From: Pseudomonas putida
Lineage (GTDB): Bacteria > Pseudomonadota > Gammaproteobacteria > Pseudomonadales > Pseudomonadaceae
Assembly: GCF_028682455.1 (NCBI RefSeq)
Contig: NZ_JANHLD010000001.1
Location: forward strand, 1,488,001-1,552,000
Direction of reading: 5' to 3'
DNA: 64,000 nt
The notes beneath the pieces were generated by a model, which worked only from the letters and a program-made list of their open reading frames with translations, was not told the DNA's origin and did no database searches. Positions 34,588-45,554 of this stretch are shown piece after piece. Both the position numbers and the translations under genes were made by a program. Position 1 is the first letter of the stretch. Each line of letters starts with the position of its first letter.

Positions 34588-36504
34588 ATGGGCAAAATCA
34601 TCGGTATCGACCTGGGGACCACCAACTCCTGCGTCTCCATTCTGGAAAACGGCAACGTCAAGGTTATTGAAAACGCTGAAGGCGCGCGTACCACGCCGTC
34701 GATCATCGCTTACGCCAACGATGGCGAGATCCTGGTTGGTCAGTCGGCCAAGCGTCAGGCCGTTACCAACCCGCACAACACCCTGTATGCGGTCAAGCGT
34801 CTGATCGGTCGTCGTTTCGACGAAGATGTCGTGCAGAAAGACATCCAGATGGTTCCGTACAAAATCGTCAAGGCCGACAATAACGACGCCTGGGTGGAAG
34901 TGAACGGCCAGAAAATGGCACCGCCTCAGATTTCGGCTGAAATCCTGAAGAAAATGAAGAAGACCGCCGAAGACTATCTCGGTGAGCCTGTCACCGAAGC
35001 GGTCATTACCGTTCCGGCCTACTTCAACGACAGCCAGCGCCAGGCCACCAAGGATGCCGGTCGCATCGCCGGTCTGGACGTAAAACGTATCATCAACGAG
35101 CCAACCGCAGCTGCTCTGGCTTACGGTATGGACAAGGCCAAGGGCGATCACACCGTGATCGTTTATGACCTGGGTGGCGGTACCTTCGACGTGTCGGTAA
35201 TCGAAATTGCCGAAGTCGATGGCGAGCACCAGTTTGAAGTTCTGGCCACCAACGGTGACACCTTCCTCGGTGGTGAAGACTTCGATATTCGCCTGATCGA
35301 CTACCTCGTCGACGAGTTCAAGAAAGAAAGCGGCATGAACCTCAAGGGTGACCCGCTGGCCATGCAGCGTCTGAAAGAAGCTGCTGAAAAGGCCAAGATC
35401 GAGCTGTCCTCGAGCCAGCAGACCGACGTCAACCTGCCGTACATCACTGCAGATGCCACCGGTCCTAAGCACCTGAACGTGAAGATCTCCCGCGCCAAGC
35501 TGGAGTCGCTGGTAGAAGACCTGGTTCAACGCACCATCGAGCCATGCCGTATCGCCATGAAAGATGCCGGCATCGACGTCAGCAAGATCGATGACGTGAT
35601 TCTGGTCGGTGGTCAGACCCGTATGCCGCTGGTGCAAAAAGCGGTTACCGATTTCTTCGGTAAAGAAGCACGCAAGGACGTCAACCCTGACGAAGCTGTT
35701 GCCATGGGTGCTGCCATCCAGGGTGCGGTACTGGCCGGTGACGTGAAAGACGTACTGCTGCTGGACGTCAGCCCGCTGACCCTGGGTATCGAAACCATGG
35801 GTGGCGTGATGACTGCGCTGATCGAGAAGAACACCACTATCCCGACCAAAAAGTCGCAAGTGTTCTCGACTGCAGATGACAACCAGAGCGCCGTGACCAT
35901 TCACGTGCTGCAAGGTGAGCGTAAGCAGGCTGCTCAGAACAAGTCCCTGGGCAAGTTCGATCTGGCCGAGATCCCACCAGCGCCACGTGGTGTGCCACAG
36001 ATCGAAGTAACCTTCGACATCGACGCCAACGGCATCCTGCACGTAGGCGCCAAAGACAAGGCTACTGGCAAGACCCAGTCGATCGTGATCAAGGCCAACT
36101 CCGGCCTGTCTGATGAAGAAATTCAGCAGATGATCCGCGACGCTGAAGCGAACTCGGAAGAAGACCGCAAGTTCGAAGAGCTGGCCGCTGCCCGTAACCA
36201 GGGTGATGCACTGGTTCACTCGACTCGCAAGATGGTCGCTGACGCTGGTGACAAGGTCACTGCCGAAGAGAAGACTGCGATCGAGGCTGCCGTGGTTGCC
36301 CTGGAAGCCGCCATCAAAGGCGACGACAAGGCTGCCATCGATGCCAAGGTCGAAGAGCTGTCGAAAGTGTCGGCTCCAGTTGCTCAGAAGATGTACGCCG
36401 AGCAGCAGGCCGAACAGCCACAAGCTGGCGCGCAGCAGGCTGAAGAACCTAAGCACGACGACGTCGTCGACGCTGAGTTCGAAGAAGTCAAAGACAACAA
36501 GTAA
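34588..36504 (+). CDS. dnaK: Hsp70 chaperone DnaK
   Basis: A 638-residue ATP-dependent chaperone. The N-terminal ATPase domain starts [21 protein letters not shown] and contains [35 protein letters not shown] and [13 protein letters not shown], all three Hsp70 signatures. The substrate-binding domain (about 390-505) has [17 protein letters not shown], and the helical lid ends in a Gln/Ala-rich linker with the acidic tail [16 protein letters not shown]. It is 101 bases after grpE and highly biased towards preferred codons. Confidence 0.98.
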   Translation: MGKIIGIDLGTTNSCVSILENGNVKVIENAEGARTTPSIIAYANDGEILVGQSAKRQAVTNPHNTLYAVKRLIGRRFDEDVVQKDIQMVPYKIVKADNNDAWVEVNGQKMAPPQISAEILKKMKKTAEDYLGEPVTEAVITVPAYFNDSQRQATKDAGRIAGLDVKRIINEPTAAALAYGMDKAKGDHTVIVYDLGGGTFDVSVIEIAEVDGEHQFEVLATNGDTFLGGEDFDIRLIDYLVDEFKKESGMNLKGDPLAMQRLKEAAEKAKIELSSSQQTDVNLPYITADATGPKHLNVKISRAKLESLVEDLVQRTIEPCRIAMKDAGIDVSKIDDVILVGGQTRMPLVQKAVTDFFGKEARKDVNPDEAVAMGAAIQGAVLAGDVKDVLLLDVSPLTLGIETMGGVMTALIEKNTTIPTKKSQVFSTADDNQSAVTIHVLQGERKQAAQNKSLGKFDLAEIPPAPRGVPQIEVTFDIDANGILHVGAKDKATGKTQSIVIKANSGLSDEEIQQMIRDAEANSEEDRKFEELAAARNQGDALVHSTRKMVADAGDKVTAEEKTAIEAAVVALEAAIKGDDKAAIDAKVEELSKVSAPVAQKMYAEQQAEQPQAGAQQAEEPKHDDVVDAEFEEVKDNK

Positions 36505-36564
36505 TTGCTGCATGTTGTCGGCCGGTTGACTGCTTTCTAGTGGTTGGCTGGTAGGATGTCGCCG

Positions 36565-36584
36565 CGCGGGGGCTTGCTCCCGCG
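36565..36584 (+). terminator. hairpin between dnaK and dnaJ
   Basis: CGCGGG-GGCTTGCT-CCCGCG in the 209-base gap between dnaK and dnaJ, without a clear T tract. It may be a partial terminator or RNA-stability element reducing dnaJ expression relative to dnaK. The loop resembles a REP core (GGGCTTGC). Confidence 0.45.
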
Positions 36585-36713
36585 TTGGCGTGTCTGGAAT
36601 ACCCGATTTTTCACGGCATCTGTCGTGCCTCCTGGAGGGCATGAGGCAGGTGCTGGCGGCACGGCGCGAAATGCGCAGAGGTTTGCCGAACGTCCTCAAG
36701 AGTGCAAAGACTT

Positions 36714-37838
36714 ATGGCAAAGCGTGACTATTACGAAGTTCTGGGAGTTGAGCGCGGCTCCAGTGAAGCGGACCTGAAGAAGGCGTATCGCCGCCTGGCG
36801 ATGAAGCATCACCCGGACCGTAATCCTGATGACAAAGAGTCGGAAGAGAAATTCAAGGAGGCCAACGAGGCCTACGAAGTGCTCTCTGATGCCAGCAAGC
36901 GTGCGGCTTACGACCAGTATGGTCATGCCGGCGTCGACCCGAGCGTGGGGGGCGGTGGTGCCGGATTCGGCGGTGCGAATTTCTCCGATATTTTCGGTGA
37001 TGTGTTCAGCGATTTCTTCGGCGGTGGCCGTGGTGGCTCGCGTGGCGGTGCCCAGCGTGGCAGCGACCTGCGCTACACCCTTGAGCTGAACCTTGAAGAA
37101 GCTGTGCGCGGCACCACGGTCAATATCCGTGTGCCGACATTGGTCAACTGTGAGCCGTGTGACGGTTCCGGGGCCAAGAAAGGCTCGTCGCCTTCGACCT
37201 GTCCGACCTGTGGTGGTATTGGCCAGGTGCGGATGCAGCAGGGCTTCTTCTCCGTTCAGCAGACCTGCCCGCGTTGCCATGGTCAGGGCAAGATCATCAC
37301 CGATCCTTGCGGCTCTTGCCACGGCGAAGGTCGCATCGAAGAGTACAAGACGCTCTCGGTCAAGGTGCCGGCTGGTGTCGATACCGGCGATCGCATTCGT
37401 CTTTCAGGTGAGGGCGAAGCAGGTTCCCACGGTGGTCCGACCGGTGATCTGTATGTTGTCATCAATGTACGCGAACACCCGATCTTCCAGCGTGATGGCA
37501 AGCACCTGTACTGCGAAGTACCGATCAGCTACACCGACGCCGCCCTGGGTGGTGAGTTGGAAGTGCCGACCCTCGATGGTCGGGTCAAGCTGAAGATTCC
37601 GGAAGGTACCCAGACCGGCAAGCAGTTCCGCCTGCGTGGCAAGGGTGTTGCGCCGGTTCGCGGCGGTGGAGCCGGTGACCTGATGTGCCGGGTCGCGGTC
37701 GAGACCCCGGTCAACCTGAGTCGTCGCCAGCGCGAGCTGCTTGAAGAGCTGCGTGATTCGCTGGAAGGTGACAGTTCCCATTCGCCCAAGGCCAATGGCT
37801 GGTTTGAAGGCGTGAAGCGCTTCTTCGGCGACTTGTAA
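36714..37838 (+). CDS. dnaJ: Hsp40 cochaperone DnaJ
   Basis: A 374-residue type I Hsp40. The J domain ([34 protein letters not shown], with HPD) is followed by a Gly/Phe-rich linker (about 75-120). The four CxxCxGxG-type zinc motifs are [24 protein letters not shown] and CGSCHGEG. The C-terminal substrate-binding domains ([25 protein letters not shown]) complete it. ATG at 36714; an in-frame ATG-like start four codons upstream is not needed. Followed 13 bases later by dapB. Confidence 0.98.
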   Translation: MAKRDYYEVLGVERGSSEADLKKAYRRLAMKHHPDRNPDDKESEEKFKEANEAYEVLSDASKRAAYDQYGHAGVDPSVGGGGAGFGGANFSDIFGDVFSDFFGGGRGGSRGGAQRGSDLRYTLELNLEEAVRGTTVNIRVPTLVNCEPCDGSGAKKGSSPSTCPTCGGIGQVRMQQGFFSVQQTCPRCHGQGKIITDPCGSCHGEGRIEEYKTLSVKVPAGVDTGDRIRLSGEGEAGSHGGPTGDLYVVINVREHPIFQRDGKHLYCEVPISYTDAALGGELEVPTLDGRVKLKIPEGTQTGKQFRLRGKGVAPVRGGGAGDLMCRVAVETPVNLSRRQRELLEELRDSLEGDSSHSPKANGWFEGVKRFFGDL

Positions 37839-37848
37839 GAAGGAATAG

Positions 37849-38655
<807 letters not shown>

Positions 38656-38664
38656 GCGCCCCAT

Positions 38665-38734
38665 GTAGGAGCGGGCTTGCCCCGCGATTGGCTGCGGGTA
38701 TGTCGGCCAGGTCGCGGGGCAAGCCCGCTCCTAC
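38665..38734. repeat. REP inverted pair after dapB
   Basis: Two perfectly complementary 23-base REP units, at 38665-38687 (begins GTAGGAGCGGGCTTGCC) and 38712-38734, separated by 24 bases. They share the core of the pair at 28058-28098. The position just after dapB suggests transcript stabilisation or partial termination before carA. Confidence 0.9.
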
Positions 38735-38818
38735 AATCCCCTCTGTCGCAATCCTGTGTTTTCTAGGCACTTCAGCGGTAGACCGAAAAAGCGTTTTTCT
38801 GTAAGCTACAGCTTTAGT

Positions 38819-38941
38819 GTGTCCACTAAAAGCGCGCAGATAATTCGACGAAGAAAGCGGGGTGACGTGTCTATACGTCATTCCGCTTTTTTGCAACCTG
38901 CGATCGCCCCTTCAGGCTTGATTTACGGGAGGTCTTCTTGA
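38819..38941 (+). CDS. putative arginine-rich leader peptide of carAB
   Basis: A GTG-started frame of 40 codons with the run I-I-R-R-R-K-R encoded at 38840-38860 (CGA CGA AGA AAG CGG, including rare Arg codons). The run enters the 5' arm of the intrinsic terminator at 38855-38892. The frame continues through the terminator and its TGA (38939-38941) overlaps the TTG start of carA (38938-38940). No good ribosome site precedes the GTG, so translation may be leaderless, or start at the in-frame GTG at 38756. Inference: ribosome stalling on Arg codons prevents the terminator when arginine is scarce, and continued translation couples to carA. Arginine control fits, since carbamoyl phosphate feeds arginine synthesis. 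Confidence 0.6.
   Translation: MSTKSAQIIRRRKRGDVSIRHSAFLQPAIAPSGLIYGRSS
38855..38892 (+). terminator. attenuator terminator in the carA leader
   Basis: AAGCGGGGTGACGT (38855-38868) pairs over 14 bp, including two G-T pairs, with ACGTCATTCCGCTT around the loop GTCTAT. It is followed by a T6 run. It lies 46 bases before the carA start, inside the transcribed leader, so it is a conditional terminator rather than the end of an upstream operon. Confidence 0.85.
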
Positions 38942-40074
38942 CTAAGCCAGCCATACTCGCCCTTGCCGATGGCAGCATTTTTCGCGGTGAAGCCATTGGA
39001 GCCGACGGTCAGACCGTTGGTGAGGTGGTGTTCAACACCGCAATGACCGGCTATCAGGAAATCCTGACTGACCCTTCCTATGCGCAGCAAATCGTTACCC
39101 TGACTTACCCACACATCGGCAACACCGGCACCACGCCGGAAGACGCCGAATCCGACCGCGTCTGGTCGGCCGGTCTGGTCATTCGTGACCTGCCTCTGAT
39201 CGCAAGCAACTGGCGCAACAAGCAGTCGCTGCCTGACTACCTCAAAGCCAACAACGTGGTTGCCATCGCCGGGATCGACACCCGTCGCCTGACGCGCATC
39301 CTGCGTGAGAAGGGCGCACAAAACGGCTGCATCCTGGCTGGCGACAACATTAGCGAAGAGGCAGCAATTGCCGCCGCTCGCGGTTTCCCGGGCCTGAAGG
39401 GCATGGACCTGGCTAAAGTCGTCAGCACCAAGAGTAGCTATGAGTGGCGCTCCAGTGTCTGGGAGCTGAAGACCGACAGCCACGCGACGATCGACGCCGC
39501 CGAACTGCCGTACCACGTGGTGGCCTACGATTTCGGCGTCAAGCTGAACATCCTGCGCATGCTGGTTGCCCGCGGCTGCCGCCTGACCGTGGTGCCGGCG
39601 CAAACCCCGGCCAGCGAAGTTCTGGCACTCAATCCTGATGGTGTGTTCCTGTCCAACGGCCCTGGCGATCCAGAGCCTTGCGATTACGCGATCCAGGCGA
39701 TCAAGGACATTCTCGAAACCGAGATCCCGGTGTTCGGCATCTGCCTGGGGCACCAGCTGCTGGCCCTGGCCTCCGGCGCCAAGACCGTCAAGATGGGTCA
39801 TGGTCACCACGGTGCCAACCACCCGGTCCAGGACCTGGATACCGGTGTGGTCATGATCACCAGCCAGAACCACGGCTTCGCGGTTGACGAAGCAACGCTG
39901 CCAGGCAACGTTCGCGCCATCCACAAGTCGCTGTTCGACGGTACCCTGCAAGGTATCGAACGCACCGACAAGAGCGCCTTCAGCTTCCAGGGTCACCCTG
40001 AAGCCAGTCCGGGCCCGACCGATGTCGCGCCACTGTTCGACCGTTTCATCGATGCCATGGCCAAGCGCCGCTGA
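38938..40074 (+). CDS. carA: carbamoyl-phosphate synthase small subunit (glutaminase)
   Basis: A 378-residue glutamine amidotransferase subunit supplying ammonia to CarB for arginine and pyrimidine synthesis. The N-terminal domain ([19 protein letters not shown]) is followed by the class I amidotransferase domain, with nucleophile Cys in [15 protein letters not shown] and the His/Glu pair in [11 protein letters not shown]. The start is TTG at 38938, supported by GGGAGG five bases upstream and by alignment of [12 protein letters not shown]. It overlaps the leader frame stop. Cotranscribed with carB, 106 bases downstream. Confidence 0.97.
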   Translation: MTKPAILALADGSIFRGEAIGADGQTVGEVVFNTAMTGYQEILTDPSYAQQIVTLTYPHIGNTGTTPEDAESDRVWSAGLVIRDLPLIASNWRNKQSLPDYLKANNVVAIAGIDTRRLTRILREKGAQNGCILAGDNISEEAAIAAARGFPGLKGMDLAKVVSTKSSYEWRSSVWELKTDSHATIDAAELPYHVVAYDFGVKLNILRMLVARGCRLTVVPAQTPASEVLALNPDGVFLSNGPGDPEPCDYAIQAIKDILETEIPVFGICLGHQLLALASGAKTVKMGHGHHGANHPVQDLDTGVVMITSQNHGFAVDEATLPGNVRAIHKSLFDGTLQGIERTDKSAFSFQGHPEASPGPTDVAPLFDRFIDAMAKRR

Positions 40075-40103
40075 GCACCTGGCGAGAAGGCCCTGGACCG
40101 GTG

Positions 40104-40149
40104 CAAGCCGCGTTCAGGTGCCGCCCCCACGATTGTTCAATGCGGCTTG
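40104..40149 (+). other. hairpin between carA and carB
   Basis: CAAGCCGC (40104-40111) and GCGGCTTG (40142-40149) are complementary 8-base arms in the carA-carB gap, with a 30-base loop and no T tract. Possibly an RNA-processing or coupling structure. Confidence 0.35.
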
Positions 40150-40180
40150 CCGACTGACCTGCGGAATTGAGTGACAACCC

Positions 40181-43100
40181 ATGCCAAAACGTACAGACAT
40201 TAAAAGCATCCTGATTCTCGGCGCTGGCCCGATCGTGATCGGCCAGGCCTGCGAATTCGACTACTCCGGCGCCCAGGCCTGCAAGGCCCTGCGCGAGGAA
40301 GGCTATCGCGTCATCCTGGTGAACTCCAACCCGGCCACCATCATGACCGACCCGGCGATGGCCGATGCCACTTACATCGAGCCGATCAAATGGCAGACAG
40401 TGGCCAAGATCATCGAGAAAGAGCGTCCGGATGCACTGCTGCCAACCATGGGTGGCCAGACTGCACTGAACTGCGCCCTGGACCTGGAGCGCGAAGGCGT
40501 CCTGGAAAAGTTCGGCGTGGAAATGATCGGCGCCAATGCCGACACCATCGACAAAGCCGAAGACCGTTCGCGCTTCGATACCGCCATGAAGGCCATCGGC
40601 CTTGAGTGCCCGCGCTCGGGCATCGCCCACAGCATGGAAGAAGCCAACGCAGTGCTCGAGAAGCTGGGCTTCCCGTGCATCATTCGTCCGTCCTTCACCA
40701 TGGGCGGCACCGGTGGCGGTATTGCTTACAACCGTGAAGAGTTCGAAGAAATCTGCGCCCGTGGTCTGGACCTGTCGCCAACCAAGGAACTGCTAATCGA
40801 TGAATCGCTGATCGGCTGGAAAGAGTACGAGATGGAAGTGGTCCGCGACAAAAAGGACAACTGCATCATCGTCTGCTCGATCGAGAACTTCGATCCGATG
40901 GGTGTGCACACCGGTGACTCGATCACCGTTGCTCCAGCACAGACCCTGACCGACAAGGAATACCAGATCATGCGCAACGCCTCGCTGGCGGTGCTGCGTG
41001 AAATCGGTGTCGAGACCGGCGGTTCCAACGTGCAGTTCGGTATCTGCCCCGACACCGGTCGTATGGTTGTAATCGAGATGAACCCGCGGGTGTCGCGTTC
41101 CTCGGCGCTGGCTTCGAAGGCGACGGGTTTCCCGATTGCCAAGATCGCCGCCAAGCTGGCGGTCGGCTACACCCTCGACGAACTGCAGAACGACATCACC
41201 GGCGGCCGTACCCCGGCTTCGTTCGAGCCATCGATCGACTACGTCGTTACCAAGCTGCCACGTTTTGCCTTCGAAAAATTCCCGAAAGCCGACGCTCGCC
41301 TGACCACCCAGATGAAATCCGTGGGTGAAGTCATGGCCATCGGCCGTACTTTCCAGGAGTCCCTGCAGAAAGCCCTGCGCGGCCTGGAAGTTGGCGTTTG
41401 CGGCCTGGACCCGAAAGTCGACCTGGCAAGCCCTGAAGCGTCGAGTATCCTCAAGCGTGAACTGACCGTGCCGGGCGCCGAGCGTATCTGGTACGTGGCT
41501 GACGCCATGCGCGCCGGCATGACCTGCGACGAAATCTTCGACCTGACCGGTATTGACCACTGGTTCCTGGTGCAGATGGAAGATCTGATCAAGGAAGAAG
41601 AGAAGGTCAAGACCTTGGCCCTGTCGGCCATCGACAAGGACCTCATGCTGCGCCTGAAGCGCAAAGGCTTCTCCGACCAGCGTCTGGCCAAGCTGTTGGG
41701 CATTACCGACAAGAACCTGCGTCGTCATCGCCACAAGCTCGAAGTGTTCCCGGTCTACAAGCGCGTCGACACTTGCGCTGCCGAGTTCGCCACCGACACC
41801 GCCTACCTGTATTCGACCTACGAGGAAGAGTGCGAGGCAAACCCGTCGACCCGCGACAAGATCATGATCCTGGGTGGCGGTCCGAACCGTATTGGCCAAG
41901 GCATCGAGTTCGACTACTGCTGCGTACACGCCGCTCTGGCGCTGCGCGAAGACGGTTACGAGACCATCATGGTCAACTGCAACCCGGAAACCGTCTCCAC
42001 CGACTACGACACTTCCGACCGTCTGTACTTCGAGCCGCTGACCCTGGAAGACGTGCTGGAAGTAGTGCGTGTCGAGAAGCCGAAAGGCGTGATCGTCCAC
42101 TACGGCGGCCAGACCCCGCTGAAACTGGCTCGCGCCCTTGAAGAGGCCGGCGTGCCGATCATCGGTACCAGCCCTGACGCTATCGACCGTGCCGAAGACC
42201 GCGAGCGTTTCCAGCACATGGTTCAGCGCCTGAACCTGCTGCAGCCGCCAAACGCCACCGTGCGCAGCGAAGACGAAGCCATTCGTGCTGCCGGCGTCAT
42301 CGGTTACCCGCTGGTGGTGCGTCCGTCCTACGTACTGGGCGGCCGTGCGATGGAAATCGTCTACGAACTGGACGAGCTCAAGCGCTACCTGCGTGAAGCC
42401 GTACAAGTGTCCAACGACAGCCCGGTACTGCTGGACCACTTCCTCAACTGCGCCATCGAGATGGACGTGGATGCGGTGTGTGACGGTACCGACGTTGTCA
42501 TCGGCGCAATCATGCAACACATCGAGCAGGCCGGTGTTCACTCCGGTGACTCGGCGTGCTCGCTGCCACCATACTCGTTGCCAGCCCATGTTCAGGACGA
42601 AGTCCGCGAACAGGTCAAGAAGATGGCCCTGGAGCTCGGTGTTGTCGGCCTGATGAACGTTCAGCTGGCCCTGCAGGGCGACAAGATCTACGTGATCGAA
42701 GTCAACCCGCGCGCCTCGCGCACCGTGCCGTTCGTCTCCAAGTGCATCGGCACTTCGCTGGCGATGATCGCTGCTCGCGTGATGGCCGGTAAGTCGCTGA
42801 AGGAAATCGGTTTCACCAAGGAAATCATTCCTAACTTCTACAGCGTCAAGGAGGCGGTGTTCCCGTTCGCCAAGTTCCCGGGTGTTGACCCGATCCTCGG
42901 CCCTGAGATGAAATCCACCGGTGAAGTCATGGGTGTGGGCGACAGCTTCGGCGAAGCGTTTGCAAAGGCCCAGATGGGTGCCAGCGAAGTGCTGCCGACC
43001 GGCGGTACTGCGTTCATCAGTGTTCGTGATGACGACAAGCCACAAGTGGCCGGCGTTGCCCGCGACCTGATCTCCCTGGGCTTCGAAGTGGTTGCCACTG

Positions 43101-43402
43101 TCGGTACCGCCAAGGTCATCGAAGCGGCTGGCCTGAAAGTGCGTCGCGTGAACAAGGTGACCGAAGGTCGTCCGCACGTGGTCGACATGATCAAGAACGA
43201 CGAAGTGTCGCTGATCATCAACACCACCGAAGGTCGTCAGTCGATCGCTGACTCTTACTCGATTCGTCGCAATGCGTTGCAGCACAAGATCTACTGCACC
43301 ACGACCATTGCGGCCGGTGAAGCCATCTGCGAAGCGCTGAAGTTCGGTCCGGAAAAGACCGTACGCCGCTTGCAGGATCTGCATGCAGGACTCAACGTAT
43401 GA
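40181..43402 (+). CDS. carB: carbamoyl-phosphate synthase large subunit
   Basis: A 1073-residue synthetase making carbamoyl phosphate from bicarbonate, ATP and ammonia. Two homologous ATP-grasp halves are evident: the first has [24 protein letters not shown] start and [15 protein letters not shown], the second [21 protein letters not shown] and [14 protein letters not shown]. The C-terminal allosteric MGS-like domain (from about residue 935, [13 protein letters not shown]) is present. The stop overlaps the greA start as ATGA, so greA is coupled. Confidence 0.98.
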   Translation: MPKRTDIKSILILGAGPIVIGQACEFDYSGAQACKALREEGYRVILVNSNPATIMTDPAMADATYIEPIKWQTVAKIIEKERPDALLPTMGGQTALNCALDLEREGVLEKFGVEMIGANADTIDKAEDRSRFDTAMKAIGLECPRSGIAHSMEEANAVLEKLGFPCIIRPSFTMGGTGGGIAYNREEFEEICARGLDLSPTKELLIDESLIGWKEYEMEVVRDKKDNCIIVCSIENFDPMGVHTGDSITVAPAQTLTDKEYQIMRNASLAVLREIGVETGGSNVQFGICPDTGRMVVIEMNPRVSRSSALASKATGFPIAKIAAKLAVGYTLDELQNDITGGRTPASFEPSIDYVVTKLPRFAFEKFPKADARLTTQMKSVGEVMAIGRTFQESLQKALRGLEVGVCGLDPKVDLASPEASSILKRELTVPGAERIWYVADAMRAGMTCDEIFDLTGIDHWFLVQMEDLIKEEEKVKTLALSAIDKDLMLRLKRKGFSDQRLAKLLGITDKNLRRHRHKLEVFPVYKRVDTCAAEFATDTAYLYSTYEEECEANPSTRDKIMILGGGPNRIGQGIEFDYCCVHAALALREDGYETIMVNCNPETVSTDYDTSDRLYFEPLTLEDVLEVVRVEKPKGVIVHYGGQTPLKLARALEEAGVPIIGTSPDAIDRAEDRERFQHMVQRLNLLQPPNATVRSEDEAIRAAGVIGYPLVVRPSYVLGGRAMEIVYELDELKRYLREAVQVSNDSPVLLDHFLNCAIEMDVDAVCDGTDVVIGAIMQHIEQAGVHSGDSACSLPPYSLPAHVQDEVREQVKKMALELGVVGLMNVQLALQGDKIYVIEVNPRASRTVPFVSKCIGTSLAMIAARVMAGKSLKEIGFTKEIIPNFYSVKEAVFPFAKFPGVDPILGPEMKSTGEVMGVGDSFGEAFAKAQMGASEVLPTGGTAFISVRDDDKPQVAGVARDLISLGFEVVATVGTAKVIEAAGLKVRRVNKVTEGRPHVVDMIKNDEVSLIINTTEGRQSIADSYSIRRNALQHKIYCTTTIAAGEAICEALKFGPEKTVRRLQDLHAGLNV

Positions 43403-43881
43403 GCATTACCAAGTACCCGATGACCGTCCAGGGCGCTCGCGCCCTGGAGGAAGAGCACCTTTTCCTGAGCAAGACCGAGCGTCCGCGCTTGAGTCAGGCC
43501 ATTGGTGAAGCCCGCGAGCTGGGCGACCTCAAGGAAAACGCCGAGTACCACGCTGCCCGTGAAGAGCAGGGTATGGTCGAAGCGCGTATCCGCGATATCG
43601 AAGGTCGCCTGCAGAACTCGGTAGTGATCGATGTCACCACCATTGCCCATACCGGCAAGGTGATCTTCGGCACCACCGTAGACCTGGAAAACACCGAGAC
43701 CGGCGACCAGGTGACCTACCAGATCGTTGGTGAGGACGAGGCGGACGTCAAGCAGGGCAAGCTCTCGGTCGGTGCTCCGATCGCCCGTGCCATCATTGGC
43801 AAGGAAGAGGGAGATACCGTGGTGATCAAGACGCCAAGCGGTACGGTCGAGTACGAGATTGTCGAAGTCAAACACATCTGA
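43399..43881 (+). CDS. greA: transcription elongation factor GreA
   Basis: A 160-residue factor that rescues backtracked RNA polymerase by stimulating transcript cleavage. The N-terminal coiled coil has [29 protein letters not shown] and [25 protein letters not shown], with the acidic tip residues (D and E of GDLKENAEY). The C-terminal FKBP-like domain has [26 protein letters not shown]. It overlaps carB by four bases, a conserved carB-greA arrangement. Confidence 0.97.
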   Translation: MSITKYPMTVQGARALEEEHLFLSKTERPRLSQAIGEARELGDLKENAEYHAAREEQGMVEARIRDIEGRLQNSVVIDVTTIAHTGKVIFGTTVDLENTETGDQVTYQIVGEDEADVKQGKLSVGAPIARAIIGKEEGDTVVIKTPSGTVEYEIVEVKHI

Positions 43882-43909
43882 CGGCCGCCGCAGCTTTGCT
43901 GCGGCCCCG

Positions 43910-44305
43910 GTGATCTGGCAGCTTACCCAGGTGTTCTGGGTAGGCGGCCTGTGGATGTTGCATTTCGGTTTGCTTCCGGCGTTGGGCAAGGTTGGCCTGG
44001 CGCCGCTGCTGATCGAGGACATTGGCAGCCTGATGGCCTCGTTACTGGTTGCCTTTGCGGCATTTTGCGCAGGGGTGCAGGTGATGGTGCTGGTTCAGGC
44101 TCAGGGGCTGGCCAGCCTGTGGCGGGATATGCGAGGGCAATTGCTGCTGATGGTGATGCTGGCGTGTGTGGCGTATTTCGCCTTGCGCGTGGGATTGCCT
44201 CAGGAATTGCGCTGGCAGTTGTTCTGTTATCTGGTTTTGGGCTTGACCGGCTTGCTGCTGGTCATGCAGCCGGTACCGGGCAGGGCGCGCAAGGCGCGCC
44301 ACTGA
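43910..44305 (+). CDS. small integral membrane protein (DUF4149-like)
   Basis: A predicted protein of about 131 residues with four hydrophobic segments: IWQLTQVFWVGGLWMLHFGLLPALG, DIGSLMASLLVAFAAFCAGVQVMVL, QLLLMVMLACVAYFALRV and LFCYLVLGLTGLLLVMQPV. The first segment resembles the DUF4149 family found at this place in pseudomonads. The start is uncertain: no ATG is available, so GTG at 43910 (VIWQLTQ) or TTG at 43859, which overlaps greA, are candidates, and neither has a clear ribosome site. Function is unknown. It converges on yhbY. Confidence 0.75.
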   Translation: MIWQLTQVFWVGGLWMLHFGLLPALGKVGLAPLLIEDIGSLMASLLVAFAAFCAGVQVMVLVQAQGLASLWRDMRGQLLLMVMLACVAYFALRVGLPQELRWQLFCYLVLGLTGLLLVMQPVPGRARKARH

Positions 44306-44317
44306 CCGCAGCGAACA

Positions 44318-44626
44318 TCACTTGTAGCGATGGATGTTCGAGAGTTGCTTGTTCGGTTGTGGGTTGCGGCGATAGATCAACGCCTTTTTCCCGATGGTCT
44401 GTACCAGTTCGGCGCGACCGGCCTTGCAGAGTGCGGCGATTGCAGCGGCACGTTCTTCACGATCTTCCGAGCGAATCTCGACCTTGATCAGTTCGTGATC
44501 GACCAGGGCGCGTTCGAGTTCGGCGATAACCCCTTCAGTCAAGCCATTGCCTGCCACAATAAGAACTGGTTTCAGATCGTGGCCAATGGATTTGTACTGT
44601 TTCTTCTGCTCGTTATTGAGCGGCAT
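44318..44626 (-). CDS. yhbY: YhbY-family RNA-binding protein (CRM domain)
   Basis: A 102-residue CRM-domain protein associated with 50S ribosome maturation. The fold is covered by LNNEQKKQYKSIGHDLKPVLIVAGNGLTEGVIAELERALVDHELIKVEI and ends QTIGKKALIYRRNP. The GxxG-type loop is AGNGL. It is divergent from rlmE, sharing a 101-base promoter region, as in many gammaproteobacteria. Confidence 0.95.
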   Translation of the reverse strand: MPLNNEQKKQYKSIGHDLKPVLIVAGNGLTEGVIAELERALVDHELIKVEIRSEDREERAAAIAALCKAGRAELVQTIGKKALIYRRNPQPNKQLSNIHRYK

Positions 44627-44727
44627 AATCTGACCCTTCGTCTGATTCTGTAAAAATGGCGGCCATTTTACCCGAGGGCCCGTGGATCCGCCCAGTTAAT
44701 CACGACCCTTATGATTCGAGGTGCCCA

Positions 44728-45351
44728 ATGGCGCGTTCCAAGACAAGCCTTGGCTGGCTGAAAGAACATTTCAACGATCCTTACGTCAAAAAGGCGCAAA
44801 AGGATGGTTATCGCTCACGTGCGAGCTACAAATTGCTGGAAATCCAGGAAAAGTACCGGATCATTCGCCCGGGCATGAGCGTAGTCGACCTGGGCGCGGC
44901 GCCGGGTGGATGGTCGCAGGTGACCAGTCGTCTGATCGGCGGCCAGGGACGGCTGATTGCATCGGACATCCTGGAAATGGACAGTATCCCGGATGTCACT
45001 TTTATCCAGGGCGACTTCACCCAGGATGAAGTACTGGCCCAGATCCTGGAGGCGGTAGGTAATTCGCACGTAGACCTTGTGATTTCCGATATGGCCCCCA
45101 ATATGAGTGGTACGCCTGCCGTGGATATCCCCAAGGCCATGTTCCTGTGCGAACTGGCCCTGGATCTTGCGACCCGTGTGCTCAAGCCGGGTGGCGATTT
45201 CCTGATCAAGATTTTCCAGGGCGAAGGGTTTGACGTATACCTGAAGGACGCTCGTCAGAAATTCGACAAGGTCCAGATGCTCAAGCCTGATTCTTCGCGG
45301 GATCGCTCTCGCGAACAATACTTGCTGGCGAGGGGTTATCGCGGCGAGTAG
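44728..45351 (+). CDS. rlmE: 23S rRNA 2'-O-methyltransferase RlmE (FtsJ/RrmJ)
   Basis: A 207-residue methyltransferase modifying U2552 in the 50S A site. The AdoMet motif is [14 protein letters not shown]. The catalytic K-D-K-E tetrad lies in [34 protein letters not shown] and [11 protein letters not shown]. The start [11 protein letters not shown] at 44728 follows CGAGGTG. It precedes ftsH; the rlmE-ftsH-folP-glmM order is the heat-inducible cluster known from E. coli. Confidence 0.97.
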   Translation: MARSKTSLGWLKEHFNDPYVKKAQKDGYRSRASYKLLEIQEKYRIIRPGMSVVDLGAAPGGWSQVTSRLIGGQGRLIASDILEMDSIPDVTFIQGDFTQDEVLAQILEAVGNSHVDLVISDMAPNMSGTPAVDIPKAMFLCELALDLATRVLKPGGDFLIKIFQGEGFDVYLKDARQKFDKVQMLKPDSSRDRSREQYLLARGYRGE

Positions 45352-45493
45352 GGCGTCAGGCCGGCAGCTTTCAGGGTGTCCGATAGCTTTTTCCAATCGG
45401 CTATCCTGCCTGACCTGGATGAACTTCGTGTAGTCTAGGTTTCACAAAGGGTTACAGACGGCGCCTGCAGTTGTGTAGGTTATGTAGTAAGTT

Positions 45494-45541
45494 AAGCCGG
45501 TGAATATCATGCGAGGCACGGTTGCGCCGTCAGCCGGCTTC
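45494..45541 (+). other. nested hairpin in the ftsH leader
   Basis: AAGCCGG...CCGGCTT enclose a second stem (ACGG...CCGT) just before the ftsH ribosome site GAGGG. It may be a temperature- or protein-responsive leader structure or only a chance fold. Confidence 0.35.
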
Positions 45542-45554
45542 AGAGGGTAGCTAA

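Noticed and set aside
34567..36699. 710-codon minus-strand reading frame
   Set aside because: Antisense to dnaK; long antisense frames opposite highly biased dnaK genes are a known artefact.
40793..43384. 863-codon minus-strand reading frame
   Set aside because: Antisense shadow of carB, which is complete and fully recognisable.
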